From assembly GCA_022497155.1 (NCBI GenBank), contig MU385717.1, positions 868,001 through 932,000 of the forward strand: a stretch of 64,000 nucleotides of DNA, given 5' to 3'. The position numbers and the translations under genes are program-made. The DNA is from Whalleya microplaca. Lineage: Eukaryota; Ascomycota; Sordariomycetes; Xylariales; Xylariaceae. The notes below the pieces were generated by a model that made no database searches, was not told the DNA's origin, and saw nothing but the letters and a program-made list of their open reading frames with translations. Positions 38,218-49,355 of the stretch are shown in pieces (the first letter of the stretch is position 1; every line of letters begins with the position of its first letter).

Positions 38218-39435
38218 TCAGGGCCCACTCATGATCCCTGGGCCCTCGAGAACTGCCTCGCTGGCCATCTGATCCATAGTCAAGCCGGTCTCGTCAGGGG
38301 CAAGCAACGATATAAGGGCCCCCTTAAAGTCGCATCTTGAAAGTTGCAAAGTTCCATCGAATTCATTATTTGAAGCGAGGATGACCGTTTTATCAGCCTC
38401 TGTGTAGTCACCCATGATGATGAAGCGGTTATAATTCAGTTCGGGGTTCTCAGAAGGGAAGCAGCTGCGCGTGATGGCATCGCAATCGTCGGCAGTGAGA
38501 CCTAGGAGGGCATCCGGAAGCGGGGGCTTTTCCTCGAGTGGACCGGTTGCTGGACCGCCATGGAAAGGTGGCGATAAGGAAGTTACAAAGGCGATTCGGG
38601 GATCAGCAATCTCTTCATCGCCCCAATCTTGATCGTAAGTCTGTTCAAGGAATGTAGCTAATGTCTAAAGTCCGTCAGAAGTGAAGACCTAATGTTGTTA
38701 TTTTCACTAATGTACCTCGAGGCTGATATCAGCAGTTCGGAAAACAGGAACGTAAGGCAGTACGGATTCAGAAGACTCTGGACCACAATATTCATCCCAG
38801 TCTTTGCTTTGGGGGAAATCTGTCAACTTGAAATGTGGCGGTTTCTTTTTTAGCCCATCAACCCGCTGCTGCTTCCACACGCCGCCGACCATGGCAGCTT
38901 CATTACGCAGCTTTCGTGCAGTTGCAGTTCCGTTCCCTTGGTCCAGCGCTTCTAGAGCAGGAATAAGCGAGGAGATCTGGCAGCGGAATGTGACATAGTC
39001 CCAGTGTGACTCTTGCTCGTGGCGTCCATCTGTCGCGACTTGGCAGGTTACTTTATCTTTGGCGGTGGTGCTGTCCAGAACTACGAAGGCAGTCTTACTT
39101 ATGTCTTTGGCATTCTTGGTTGCATCCATGAATTCCGACATGGACTGCAAAATTTCGGGATATTCCTGATTGAAAGGAGTCTCAAACGGATCGATTGGCT
39201 TGTCATCGTGGGACAATAGTTGTGACAAATCTCTCTTGCCCACAAGCACTAGCCGTTGGTCAGTGAGTACGTCATTCAGTATCTAGCATTCATTAGCTGA
39301 TTGAAAGAAGAAAGTCAGAAGCAGAAGGGGAAAATCCCTTCAACGTACTTCAAGATCCATATGAGCAGTGCACACGACGGGGAACCTGACCACTCCATCA
39401 GCGTGACTATGCAGTTTCGGTGCCATAGCGTTCAT
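38218..39435 (-). CDS. Hypothetical fungal protein (three exons)
   Basis: Three exons, 39349-39435, 38716-39282 and 38218-38664, join in phase 0 at both introns to about 366 residues. The start could be the ATG at 39435 or another three codons later. The protein is acidic to neutral with no signal peptide or membrane helix. Recognisable segments are DQRLVLVGKRDLSQLL, FVVLDSTTAKDKVTCQV, HWDYVTFRCQISSLIPALEAL and a C-terminal half with TRSCFPSENPELNYNRFIIM and QMASEAVLEGPGIMSGP. I do not recognise a domain. Clean splicing and even codon use indicate a real gene. It is followed by a convergent Nudix gene, and no functional link is evident. Confidence 0.7.
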
Positions 39436-40402
39436 GCGGCGTATATATTGGTGGCGTGAAGTGTTTAGAGGAGTGGTAAAGTGAGCTATGCTGAGACTTA
39501 TCGCAGATTCAGGATTTCTTCAACTCGGTTGGCGTTAAGTAGAAGACAAAGATGACAGATTCCATATATAGGTCACTCTAGGGGTTGACTACGTCATCTC
39601 ACATTGTTGTGCGACCTAATTAAATTAAATTTATTAAAACATCCGTGTTATTGTGCATCCACCGTAGGCTTAGAGAAGTGTGAGATCAGACAGGATACTG
39701 GCAATGAAACTGAGACTTGGCCTCGACCAACCACTCTGCCAGACCCCAAAGGGCCCCAAGGATTCCGGCCCCTCCGCCTACCCTAGACACACTAATAACC
39801 CCCTTTCTTTTTTACCATCACTGCTACTATTACTTAGTATGATTATTATAGTCATCAAATTGCGACGTAAAGCGAGCTTTTGGTAGTCGAATGCCTGCAT
39901 TAACTCTATCTAAGAATCTGATATTTCTACCAGGAGTCAAGTCTCTGATCTGCGCTAAAATGAAAGCCTGAAAAGCAGTCAACGTACTTGTCGCTAGTAC
40001 ACCCGAGTATATTAAGTATGGCTGAGTGCGTCTTGACTATACCTCCTTATGCTCAAATAGAGAGAGACTTGTGATCACAAGACGCTTAGATTCACGGCAA
40101 TCCGATTCCACCCGAGAGCAGTGAGTTGTATCAAAGTGTAGGTAAGGTTCTATATACTCAAAACTGTTGACTAAAACAGGACCTAAAGGGGTTCATACTT
40201 TGTATCATATACCTAAGAACTATGGTGAAGGAAACCTTGGATAACAGATAGAAGTTGGCGTATACATAGATTTTAGTTTAAATATCGATTCAACAGTTTA
40301 AGGAAATGGTCCGGTAGGTAGCTAGTAATAGTCCTGCTTAACCACCTCTACAATCCAGATGCAGCAAATGTAGCCACTCAACACAAGGTCGTAGAGCTGA
40401 CA
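39436..40402. other. Intergenic, no gene seen
   Basis: AT-rich DNA upstream of the 38218-39435 gene and downstream of the broken nuclease gene. No coding or RNA signal was recognised. Confidence 0.45.
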
Positions 40403-41245
40403 TTAAGATTCGAACGGGATCCCAACTACTTTACTAGTGGTCTTGCGAACCTCAAGCTCACTATTAACTCCACGGGACTCAATTTCATCCCGTTCAGAAA
40501 ATTCGGCAGGTTCATCACCGCGCATTTTCACCCAAGCAGTGCTTCCATCTTCTGAATAAGTCCCAATGTCACGGGTGACTTTTGGATCAGGAACTTTCGT
40601 GAAGGGGCCATTGTTTCCACCAGATGTAAATTGATGGCCGTCGTTCTTGCAAGTTGGGTTTGCGCCGCACCAGTCTTGGGGCCTGATCAATTTAGCAAAC
40701 GCGATCGCGGTTCAAAAACAGTAATGGGATTCTTACCGGCTTCCGATGTTCTCCCACTTCGTCTCCCACTCCTCGTCCTTCGAGGAAGTTCCAATTCCCT
40801 TGAGCTTTCCTCCTTGCCCTATTACGTGTTATAGTTCTTGCTCTATAATATCGCTATAGTGTTTGCACTTACCTTTCTGCTCGTCGGTTGGGACACAACG
40901 TAGTTGAACCGTGCCCTTGGTGCTGTGTAGGCCTCCCTGATCCGAGGAGGCATATGGGTATTCATCAGGAGAGTTTGCCTTCTTCTTATCCGGAGTTGTC
41001 CAACCCTAACCCTTATCACAGGGCTTCGATCCATAGCCCCAGGCTTTACGATTTGCATCGGCGTTCTTTTTGGAGTCTTTTGTGTTAAGACCAGTTCCGT
41101 TGACAGTCTGATCGAATTTCATACACTTAATGGCCCAACAAGTGTTAAGACAGATCTGGGGTGTCCGAGCACAATCATAGGTGATTGACTTGCAAGAAAC
41201 AGTAGTTACCATAAAGGTAACAGCAGCAAGAGTAAACTTATGCAT
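40403..41245 (-). pseudogene. Secreted NucA/NucB-like nuclease gene with an in-frame TAG
   Basis: Three exons (40873-41245, 40737-40818, 40403-40682) join in frame to 244 codons, but codon 80 is TAG (41006-41008). On both sides of the stop the frame keeps family-like protein. The N-terminus has a signal peptide and a Cys-containing segment (YDCARTPQICLNTCWAIKC). After the stop come SPDEYPYASSDQGG, matching the DEYPxAS signature of bacterial-type NucA/NucB DNases, then RCVPTDEQ and QDWCGANPTC. Both introns keep good splice sites. A single C-to-T change (CAG to TAG) would create the stop, the kind RIP makes. Either the allele is a young pseudogene, the stop is read through, or the base is wrong. 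Family members are secreted, extracellular DNases. Confidence 0.7.
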
Positions 41246-41334
41246 TGCAAAGATATAATGAAGATCTAGTTAGTTGGATACTTGAATAGCTCTGACTAGA
41301 GTATTACAGGATAATCCAGACAATGTCTATCCTC

Positions 41335-41340
41335 TTTATA
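41335..41340 (-). promoter_or_regulatory. TATA box of the nuclease gene
   Basis: TATAAA on the minus strand, 90 bp upstream of the ATG at 41245. The promoter is still recognisable although the coding frame is broken. Confidence 0.5.
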
Positions 41341-41382
41341 CATTTCGTATTGTTACACATGGCTTCTCCTACGATCTCGACA

Positions 41383-41392
41383 TATATAAATA
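41383..41392 (+). promoter_or_regulatory. TATA box facing the 41444 frame
   Basis: TATATAAATA on the plus strand, 52 bp before the ATG at 41444. With the element at 41335 it makes a divergent pair. Confidence 0.4.
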
Positions 41393-41443
41393 AGGTGGTG
41401 TTAATCTGTCCCATCATCCATATCCCGGGCATCTCATCTAACC

Positions 41444-41794
41444 ATGGCATCGGCAATGAGACATTACTTACCAAAAAGAACCCCTTATAAGCTTATATAT
41501 CTAATAATAACTTCGCAGAGAGTTTCTACCCCGTTTTCAATATCTCGCTTCAGGACTGCAAAATTATTATCACCAAGGAATGGCAGAAACTATAACTCCA
41601 CGCTATCAATCAGCTCAACGCGGCGTAATTTAATTGTTTCGAAACGAGATCTACACTCTACAGCTACACTAATCAGCAAGGCTGCGGCTAAGATGATGAC
41701 CGTGGTATGTAAAGGTCTTGAAGAGAATCAAGTGGCTGTGGCGCAGACAGTCAGATTGAAATTTATAGCAGGTCCAAAATGGGGTCCGTCATAG
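41444..41794 (+). CDS. Hypothetical short frame, possibly decayed
   Basis: A 116-codon frame begins 52 bp after a TATA-like element and is divergent from the broken nuclease gene. It is basic and Ser/Thr/Arg-rich, with no recognised domain. A different frame over the same DNA looks more protein-like in places: it reads FYPVFNISLQDCKIIITKEW, then hits stops, then near 41.75-41.87 kb reads IEIYSRSKMGSVIVEP and NLDVLSHNNIYEIERY. I suspect a gene decayed by several point mutations, with the long frame a by-product. Confidence that 41444-41794 itself is translated is low. Confidence 0.25.
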   Translation: MASAMRHYLPKRTPYKLIYLIITSQRVSTPFSISRFRTAKLLSPRNGRNYNSTLSISSTRRNLIVSKRDLHSTATLISKAAAKMMTVVCKGLEENQVAVAQTVRLKFIAGPKWGPS

Positions 41795-44121
41795 TCGAAC
41801 CTACGAACCTAGATGTACTGTCTCACAACAATATATACGAGATTGAGAGGTACCATAAATATGGTCTTCTAAGCTTATGATCCTATCTTGCATCTATTGC
41901 AATAGATGGCGAACCAGAGCCATAAGGTACATAATACTTAGCTGCTACGTTACCAGCTAATATTAGTTATCCAGATAAAAAGCATAACATTTGTAAGTTC
42001 TATGTTACCAGAGTATGGTGTAAGCGTTACACAACTCCGCCCGGCGTGTCAGCCTGTGGTTGTATTATTGTCAAACGCTGAAGTAAGCTGGGCAGCCATG
42101 CTTTGTCAATCTGGGACAAAGTAATGAAGATCATAGTAGCTTGATGAGTGCAAGGTAAAGCTCTGGGAAGGGTAGATCCCCCATTTAATATGTAGATGGG
42201 GGCCATATGTAGGCCCCTATTAGCGCCATAGGGCGTATCTAAACAAGCTGATCTGTGAGACAGCCAAGTTTGACCTACTCTGCGATGAACGTCTCAACTG
42301 AAGTGAACGGGGTGAACACTGTAGGAGGTAAGTTCAAGCAATTCGATGAGTAATACACTTATAGCGAAACGTCTACTTGATACTCGTAGTTTTAGATTCA
42401 GCTATATTTTATGAGAGCCATATATAGAGCCAACAATTTGAAGCTGTTATCAAAGGCATAGGTAGAACCCATGATGTATCCTAGTCTCCGTTTAATTAAA
42501 TGATGTATAGCCCAAAAAAAATTAGTTCAAGGGCTATTCTATGAGATATATTATAATCTTATATCATTCAGCGTTGATTATTCTACGAAAACTACGTATT
42601 ATTCAGGAACCTAAGCTAGGCCTATTAGCCCACTTCTATGTATCTATCGCATTAGAGAAGGGCTTATTTTATCCGATGGCACGAATCTGTAGCAGTCGGC
42701 CGGCACACCGATCCCGAGTTGTCTGAAGCCACGGTATTTATCACGTCTCTGAACTACTAGCACAATGTATGAGGCGGCTTGCTGCGTAAGGGTGTTCCTA
42801 TTGAAGCTGTCTGCTGTGTATATCTGTATGCTGTGTAGTTATTGATGGATTGATCAGGTGTGAAGTGTGAGGTTGTATATATGGGGTGCTTAGTCAGCTA
42901 TCACCCGTGACAGTCTTCACCTGCCTTAAGCCAAAGATGGTAAAGTAGAAAGGGGTACCCCGGCCGGTACATTTCCCTAGCAAACTCAAGTATATATCCT
43001 GCGTATTTATAGCCCGTCAAGGTGCTGCTAACCTTTGTTAAGATACACTCTATAAGGCTCAGGGTGATACAGGCTTACGTATAGCCAGCCTCCATATACA
43101 TGTATATATATAGGGGTTCTGCCACCTTCCTATAGCCTCACCTTGCACTTATCAAGTCACTATACTCCTCATTTCTTTGTCCCATATTGACACGCCAATG
43201 TCTCATTTTTCAGAGGTCTTACATGTGCTTGATGCTTTGAGCGCAAAGTTATGCTCGCGGACTTATTTGTAGTGGGTGAAGCACAGTGGTCTTTATAAAG
43301 TCTCTTGGCTAGTCTATTCGGTATAGAGCTTGGGTTTCACTCCATTCATGTGTTTCGTTAGACGCAATGCTTTAAGTGATCTTGTTTACCGCTCGGATAT
43401 TAATAACTGTCTTCCAATATTGATCTAGGTTTAATCGGCATATCAGACAGGACCCTCCCGCATACATCCGGCGGGTTGTACTCTATTACTCTAGATATAC
43501 TCAAAGTCGAAGCTTTGGTCGATTCAAAGGAGATATGGCCCACATAGTAATACTGCATAGTAATGCTTACTCATCAACAGTAATATCCATATCGTCTTTT
43601 GTGTTCATGAATGTGGGGTCAAGGATGTTTTTAATCCGAAAGAGAGTTGTAAGGGTATTTGCAGTAGAATTATCAGTGACTATTACGTGTAAAGGCTGGG
43701 GGATTCAATTGTTTCTACGAATGTTAGGCGTTAGTATGGCCAGGAATCAAAATCTGCTATCAACCTTGCACGCAGTAGTCACTTATTATATTGCACATAC
43801 CTTCAAGGTGATGTATCTGAAACGAGCGCAAAACAGCCACACAGAGATGACTCATACTTTTATTAGAGTACTAGCTAGATGGATGAAGTACATCAGTTCA
43901 TAAACATACTATGATACACTTTGTCTGCACACAAAAATACATGAAATACCTGGGGAGATGATCAAGTCATAATGTCCCCACTTCTCTTGAACCTATTTGA
44001 CTTCGTTGCAGTCCATCCATATTCTCATTATTGCAGCAGTGCTCTATTTTTCGAGTTCTACAAAATACTTTTCACAAACAAAAACTAAAAGAATTAACTA
44101 GATCAGCTCATTGCTTTGCTC
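41795..44121. other. Long AT-rich intergenic region
   Basis: About 2.3 kb without a convincing gene. Frames at 42541-42726 and 43535-43903 have no motif, no upstream signals and a composition typical of chance AT-rich frames. Confidence 0.4.
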
Positions 44122-45319
44122 ATGGAGCCACTTGATTTAGTCGATATAGCTCTACTTCTGAACTATGAAAGATGTGCTAGCGAGCCACGCTTTCGACATG
44201 CGAAGCTTCGCGAGGTTGCCTTTCCTGGAGAAGAGCCAGAAAGTCTTGCAATCAAAGCAAAGTTTTGGTCCGATGACTCGCGGCCGCGCACAGTTATCGT
44301 CCTCGACCGACCAAGTCAGGATCGTGAGGAGACGTCTAGTGAGCCCGATACGCCTTCTAACTTCCTACCAAAGAAATTGGTACCATGGGACAGATTGAGG
44401 GGTCTCGAATCGAAGCGGCTCGAAACGCTTTATTATCAGACTCGCGGTCATAACGCATGTTTCACTTGTGTGGCCTTGATACAACATTTCTTTGACCTTT
44501 TCGAGCCAGAGACGCCCATTCGAGTTAGACATGGACCTAAAGGCAATGCTGCCGGTGGCAGCTATCATACTCCCATCGAACGTCGTAATATCGTGGAGAT
44601 GACTATGATTAGACCAAAGCAAACAACCATTTCTGTCGTGGCACCAGAAGGCATGACTTACGTTAGCGGCGAGGAGGAAACTATGGTGCACGCAGTGATT
44701 GGGTTCGCTCGCCCGGGAGGTTCTGACATCATCTCGTTTTTCGACCTATCGTCCATGCAGTTTGGCGATATTGGCCGAGGCCCTGGGGCCAAGGGACAAG
44801 GCTTATTTGCTTTAGACACTGGTAGGTCTAAAAATACATGTTCAATAACCTTGAACCTTGTTTATCGAACCATCTCTACAGCCCCTTTATGTGCGCCAGC
44901 TAACTTGGAGTAGTGAGTAGGATAATTTAACTAATGCCTTTTGATCTCATACTCTAAACAGCATGAGGATTAATTTTTTCTGGAAAGTAAGTTTGCAGAA
45001 GCTGACACAATTTGTTTGAATACATTAGATAGACGAATTCCAGGCTCGAATGGAGAAGATATGCCACGGGACATTGGACTCAAAGCCTAGTCTTTCCACA
45101 AGAGTCGGACCATCTCCCGATGACGACAGGTTAAGGAAAATAGCGATGAAAACCAAAGAGAGGTGGGATAACAGAGCAAATGAGAAGTGGTGCGGGCATT
45201 GTGGAGCTCCTGCATCATCAAATAAGAGTTGTGGTGGTTGTCGTAACGCCTGGTATTGCAACGAGGCCCATCAAAGACTGGCTTGGCCATTTCATAAGCA
45301 TTACTGCGGAAAGAAATGA
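44122..45319 (+). CDS. MYND-type zinc finger protein with unrecognised N-terminal region
   Basis: Four exons join in frame to about 348 residues: 44122-44821, 44882-44912, 44962-44986 and 45029-45319. Exons 2 and 3 are only 31 and 25 nt. The C-terminal 45 residues form a MYND zinc finger: WCGHC, then SCGGC, then AWYCNEAHQ and FHKHYC. The position usually held by the sixth Cys (YCxxxCQ) is His here (YCNEAHQ), which can still bind zinc. The N-terminal 240 residues contain HNACFTCVALIQHFFDLFEP and VIGFARPGGSDIISFFDLSS; I do not recognise this domain. MYND fingers bind proline-rich partners. The gene is convergent with the secreted-protein gene at 45521, with 201 bp between their stops. Confidence 0.8.
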
Positions 45320-45477
45320 TAGTATTCCATATTTAGCTTTATATATGTATCTGCATATTGCTCTTCCTATAGAAAATCCACCATGTGTCGGTCTTTGGAC
45401 GACAAGAGTACTACGAGGAAATGAAATTGACCCTGTAGCTAACACAATAAAGGTGCTGCCACGCTCACTTTGACAAA

Positions 45478-45532
45478 AACACTAGTTAATCAGCTATTTC
45501 AAACTCTTCTTGTTAAAGAGTTAACTAGTGTT
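45478..45532. repeat. Perfect inverted repeat (hairpin) at a gene end
   Basis: The 12-bp arm AACACTAGTTAA (45478-45489) is repeated in reverse complement at 45521-45532. A second, inner pair (AACTCTT and AAGAGTT, 45502-45508 and 45516-45522) lies in the loop. The right arm overlaps the last codons and stop of the secreted-protein gene. It could form a transcript hairpin near the 3' ends of two convergent genes. Confidence 0.8.
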
Positions 45533-46033
45533 GGTGATGTTCCAAGGTCGGCAACGGGTAGCGGCACAAAAGCCATTGCAGCAAGACCCAGTAGGTTGGC
45601 CATATACATTATAACATTCGCCATAGACTGGTACACAAGTTCCGAGGCAACTGACGCTGACAATGGGCTGAGGAGGCCCGACAATGATATGTTGGCTCCC
45701 GTCTTCTGTATTGATGCTACTAGCAAGTGTCTTGTTTTGCGCAGTATTGAATGTACACTGTGCGAAAGCGTTGTAGTCGTTGTCGTCAATGATGCTGACT
45801 GAGATGTCGCTGTCTGCATACAAAGTTAGAGAATCCTAATGGCTTTATGGTGAGAGTCAAGTGAACGTACTCGTGTTTACTACCGTGCCATCAGCTGGCA
45901 CAGCGAGCTCATAAGATGCTGGGCCGCCATGAAACGTAAGATGGGCGACTTGGACATCGCGGTCCTCAAGGGGATGAGCGAGGGCCCTTTCAAGAAGGCC
46001 AAAGCCGAACAAGACTGTAGTTGAGAACTTCAT
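45521..46033 (-). CDS. Small secreted protein with knottin-like cysteine pattern
   Basis: Two exons, 45871-46033 and 45521-45813, join in frame to 151 residues. A signal peptide (MKFSTTVLFGFGLLERALA) is followed by HPLEDRDVQVAHLTFHGG, a stretch predicted to form beta strands, and then a C-terminal Cys cluster. After an earlier single Cys (AQC) and a CLGTC pair, the spacing is C-x6-C-x10-CC-x3-C-x4-C. That fits the inhibitor cystine-knot (knottin) layout. Such knots are stable extracellular scaffolds; in fungi their roles are mostly unknown. I cannot name a family or target. A TATAAA lies 90 bp upstream of the start. Two Asn-x-Thr/Ser sites (NKT, NIT) may be glycosylated. Confidence 0.8.
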
Positions 46034-46122
46034 GATGAAATATTGGAGAATATCAAGAAGGATACTTGCTAATTGCTTGCTTGTATCTATCGACGGCCAC
46101 TATACGAGGAGCCAGCGCCGAC

Positions 46123-46128
46123 TTTATA
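46123..46128 (-). promoter_or_regulatory. TATA box of the knottin-like gene
   Basis: TATAAA on the minus strand, 90 bp upstream of the ATG at 46033. Confidence 0.5.
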
Positions 46129-47640
46129 CTCGTAGTCGACAGTCAATTATAGTCCATTATCACGTGGCTTGATACCGACCTGTCGGCTCTGGATCTCTTG
46201 TTTGCTATTCTCACATAAGCTTTGAATAACTCGATTGGCAAACAGTTTCTCCCACCGCATACGCTAAAGAATACGAACAAGCTTGCTTCGTATCCCGCGA
46301 TTCGCCAATTTCAGCCCTGCACCCTTGACTGATTCTAGCTAAGGCAGTCATCGTCTTAAGCAAGCCGGCGAGCTAGGAAGTCCAATTAGATGAGATTACG
46401 AGTGAGACTTGTTCGATGAACTAAGAAGTGCTTTTTCTTCACGTCATGTGCTAGAATGAGTTTTACTCACTAAGTCGACACGCTTTCGACAGGGTGACGT
46501 CTTCAATAACAATAACGAATAGCCTAATGAACTTGACGTGTATCGTGATAATGTTGATTATTGTAGGACAAATTTCTTCCCTCAATAAGAATGTTGAATT
46601 GGCCATCGGCTAGTGAGGCTTACCCTACATTACAGCTCAGCTGACCGAGTTCTTCGGTGAACTAATACATAATCGGTGGCATCATTCGAACAAGTACAGC
46701 CACAAATGAGGAGATCAAATTTCCTTTACAAGGTAATAGTGTTCAAGTTATCAACATATGCTGTCTCCAAGTCTATATATCCAATGCCTTTAATGTAGTC
46801 CTAGACTCTGATATGAAGCTAGCCGCCTTGTTTCTCGACACTAAAGAGAGAAATGACCAGGGCGATCAGATAATGAGACGAAACTAAGTATGGAATGATT
46901 AGTTAGAGTAAGAAATAACACGTTATCAAAGATCTAGGATGGATATCCGTTGATTGTTATAAAGTCTAAGTCTAAGCGTTTCTAGAGCCCCTGGAGAATG
47001 TTGTCGTATTACAGCATGTGGGTCGTCCAACTTGCTATATTCTAATAATACTCTGTATTTATACATATATCTGAATCATTACTTCAAATCAAATACTATG
47101 TCTTGGTTGTGGCTAATAACAAGCAAGTTCGTCTATGTATCATTATATAATCAATCAAATTGTACTGAATTGTTAATACCTATTAGCTACAACATTGAAC
47201 TGTAATTAGTAGTCAAACTGCATCGCTGGTTACATGATCCTTCTCAAGGATACCCTTATTCTTTTCACATTCGGTAAATCGTTATCGATAATAGGATATA
47301 AATATGATCCATTCCTAGGTTTGCTGCATGCTTCCGTGTTAAGCATTAAAATGAAGCCACTCCGCGACATCTCTCCTAAATAGGAACTGGACATCATTAA
47401 CCTAGAGCCCCACCCTTGCAGAACCAATTGAAACCCTTCTTGCCATCTATCTCTCTGTAGGAGAGAAACAGCAGTTCGTAAACGCACGGCGATCTATATG
47501 TATACTACCCAACCATTACTACCAAAGTCTCGTATTGTCATTATCTCCCTAGCACTTTGCTACCGTTTCGAGGTTCGGCATGTGATGTATATATCATGGG
47601 TTTGGACCACTAGCAATATAACATCGTGTGGTAGATGGAG

Positions 47641-47646
47641 TATAAA
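47641..47646 (+). promoter_or_regulatory. TATA box of the DUF7907-like gene
   Basis: TATAAA on the plus strand, about 107 bp upstream of the ATG at 47754, followed by a C/T-rich start-site region. Confidence 0.55.
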
Positions 47647-47753
47647 AACACGATTCCTGCCCGCGTAGTCTGTCTTATTCCTGCCTATCTATTGTTATAG
47701 TACTCTAACTACTCAAGCTATTCGATTAGCTCACCTAGATACTATCGCCTAAG

Positions 47754-48521
47754 ATGTTGCGCTCCCTCATTCCTCTCGCATCGGCCCTTAGCCTAGGCTT
47801 AGCACAGAACGATTACACAAACCAGTCCGCGCCATTTAGCCTCGTCCTCTCCTCAACCGTGAACGAAACTCTAAATGGTCTGAAACTGGCGGCCTGCCAC
47901 GCTGGGTCACAGACCGAGGCCCTGTGTATCGGACAGAGCAGTCTGGAAGACCCGAGTTTCACGACGTTTTACTTCAACACCTCAACTCCTCTCCCAGGCT
48001 CGATCCCCAACGACCTACAGTCTGGTTTGCTGACTTGGTTGTATCCCGGCGGTGACAATCCTACCATCTCGTTCAGCCAGGCGATGTCCATCCAGTACAA
48101 TGACGCCTCCAATCTTGCGTTCCCAATTTTCTTAAATACAGATGGGGCTTCCATCGCATTTACTACCGAGGACCTTATGGCCGTGCCATCTAGCGTCAAC
48201 GATGCCATTGCTCAGCCTGTGCCAGTGAGTAGCATCCATGGTTATTTATTTCGCCTCCAGTGCTATTCTAGACCCCTTTAAGGTTTGAAGAGGATCAAAA
48301 ACTCTCTGTCATATACCAGGCTGTCTAGAAAGAGAAAACACTAACGCTAAATACTGTAGTGGGAGGGTACGAATGGTGTGACATTCATAGATAATCGGTG
48401 GGCTATTTGCCGTACATACTGGGTTGGCTACGAATATGTGGCCCTGCAGTGGGTGTTGGGCGATCAAGCGCCGCAAAATCCAAGCTGCCAGTCGGTCACC
48501 GTCAAGCGGGTATGGGTCTGA
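47754..48521 (+). CDS. Secreted protein, DUF7907-like
   Basis: Two exons, 47754-48224 and 48360-48521, join in phase 0 to 210 residues. The intron is 135 nt (GTGAGT to GTAG). The N-terminus is a signal peptide (MLRSLIPLASALSLGLAQ). The mature part begins SAPFSLVLSSTVNETLNGLKLAACHAG, typical of a fungal secreted family annotated as DUF7907. It has paired Cys (ACHAG and ALCIG; ICRTYW and PSCQSV), suggesting two disulfides. The C-terminal exon WEGTNGVTFIDNRWAICRTY completes the fold; if the intron were retained the protein would end early after a poorly conserved tail. Function is unknown. Expression may be induced, since a clear TATA box lies upstream. Confidence 0.82.
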
Positions 48522-49355
48522 ATTGCCAGTGGAGGATGGCAAGCTATGAGCACCGGGGTTTATGCAGGCTCAGATCAAATTCTAGGTCCTTTTGTGATTA
48601 AACTTAATGGAACCCTAGTGCTTCGATGGGAACTTCGTGACGAGAACGCCGATTCTTCACTGTCATGTCTCCGACGCATCAGTACATGCCAGGTCATATT
48701 ATAGTTTATATCATCGTACTGCATTTTACAAGGTGTGTAAGTAGTACCGAAAGTAGGAGCTTAACTAGAGTCATTGCAGTCGAGCTCTTAGGATTGGTAG
48801 AGTAAGGGGCAAGGAATAAATCAGTACTAAATATCTCGTTACATCATGTGCATATATCTAAGCCATACATCCGCCCCGGATATTTGGACCTCAAGTCAAG
48901 CATATTCCATCAACTTTAATTCCCATGTTGGTGGTCCCTGTCCTGGGTAGGATTTAACATGAAAGCGTCCTTGCCGAAGTAAGCATTATGAGGCTTCGAT
49001 ATGGGTATCTGCATTTTAAGTATTGCACATTGTCTCTAGTTTTGGGTAGGATTCACTCACTTCCTACTTGGCACTCATCTTCTGAATTCCATCCTGGATC
49101 TTCCAAACACCAGAGTCACATTGGCTAGCTAATTCTGAACATCAATATATCCATGGCAAGACTTGAAAAATAGCTTGAAAAAGGTACTATGATAAGAGGA
49201 AAGAGAAAGACATCATTCATCCTCGATTAACTTCAATTTCTATGCAAGATTGTGACATGCGTTCATATTTCATCCATCTATTGCGCATCTTTGTCACTAT
49301 TTTCAAGTTATACCCAACTCCTCGAAATCAACAATCCCTCAACGCCCTAACCGTC
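48522..49355. other. Convergent intergenic region
   Basis: The space between the convergent DUF7907-like and metacaspase genes; no gene seen. Confidence 0.45.

Larger units (their letters stand above)
46034..47753. other. Divergent intergenic region between two secreted-protein genes
   Basis: About 1.7 kb of AT-rich DNA holding both promoters. No coding signal; a frame at 47230-47487 (-) has no recognisable features. Confidence 0.45.

Noticed and set aside
43535..43903. A 122-codon frame in an AT-rich intergenic region
   Set aside because: No motif, no convincing promoter and a composition expected of chance frames; it is not supported by any neighbouring exon.
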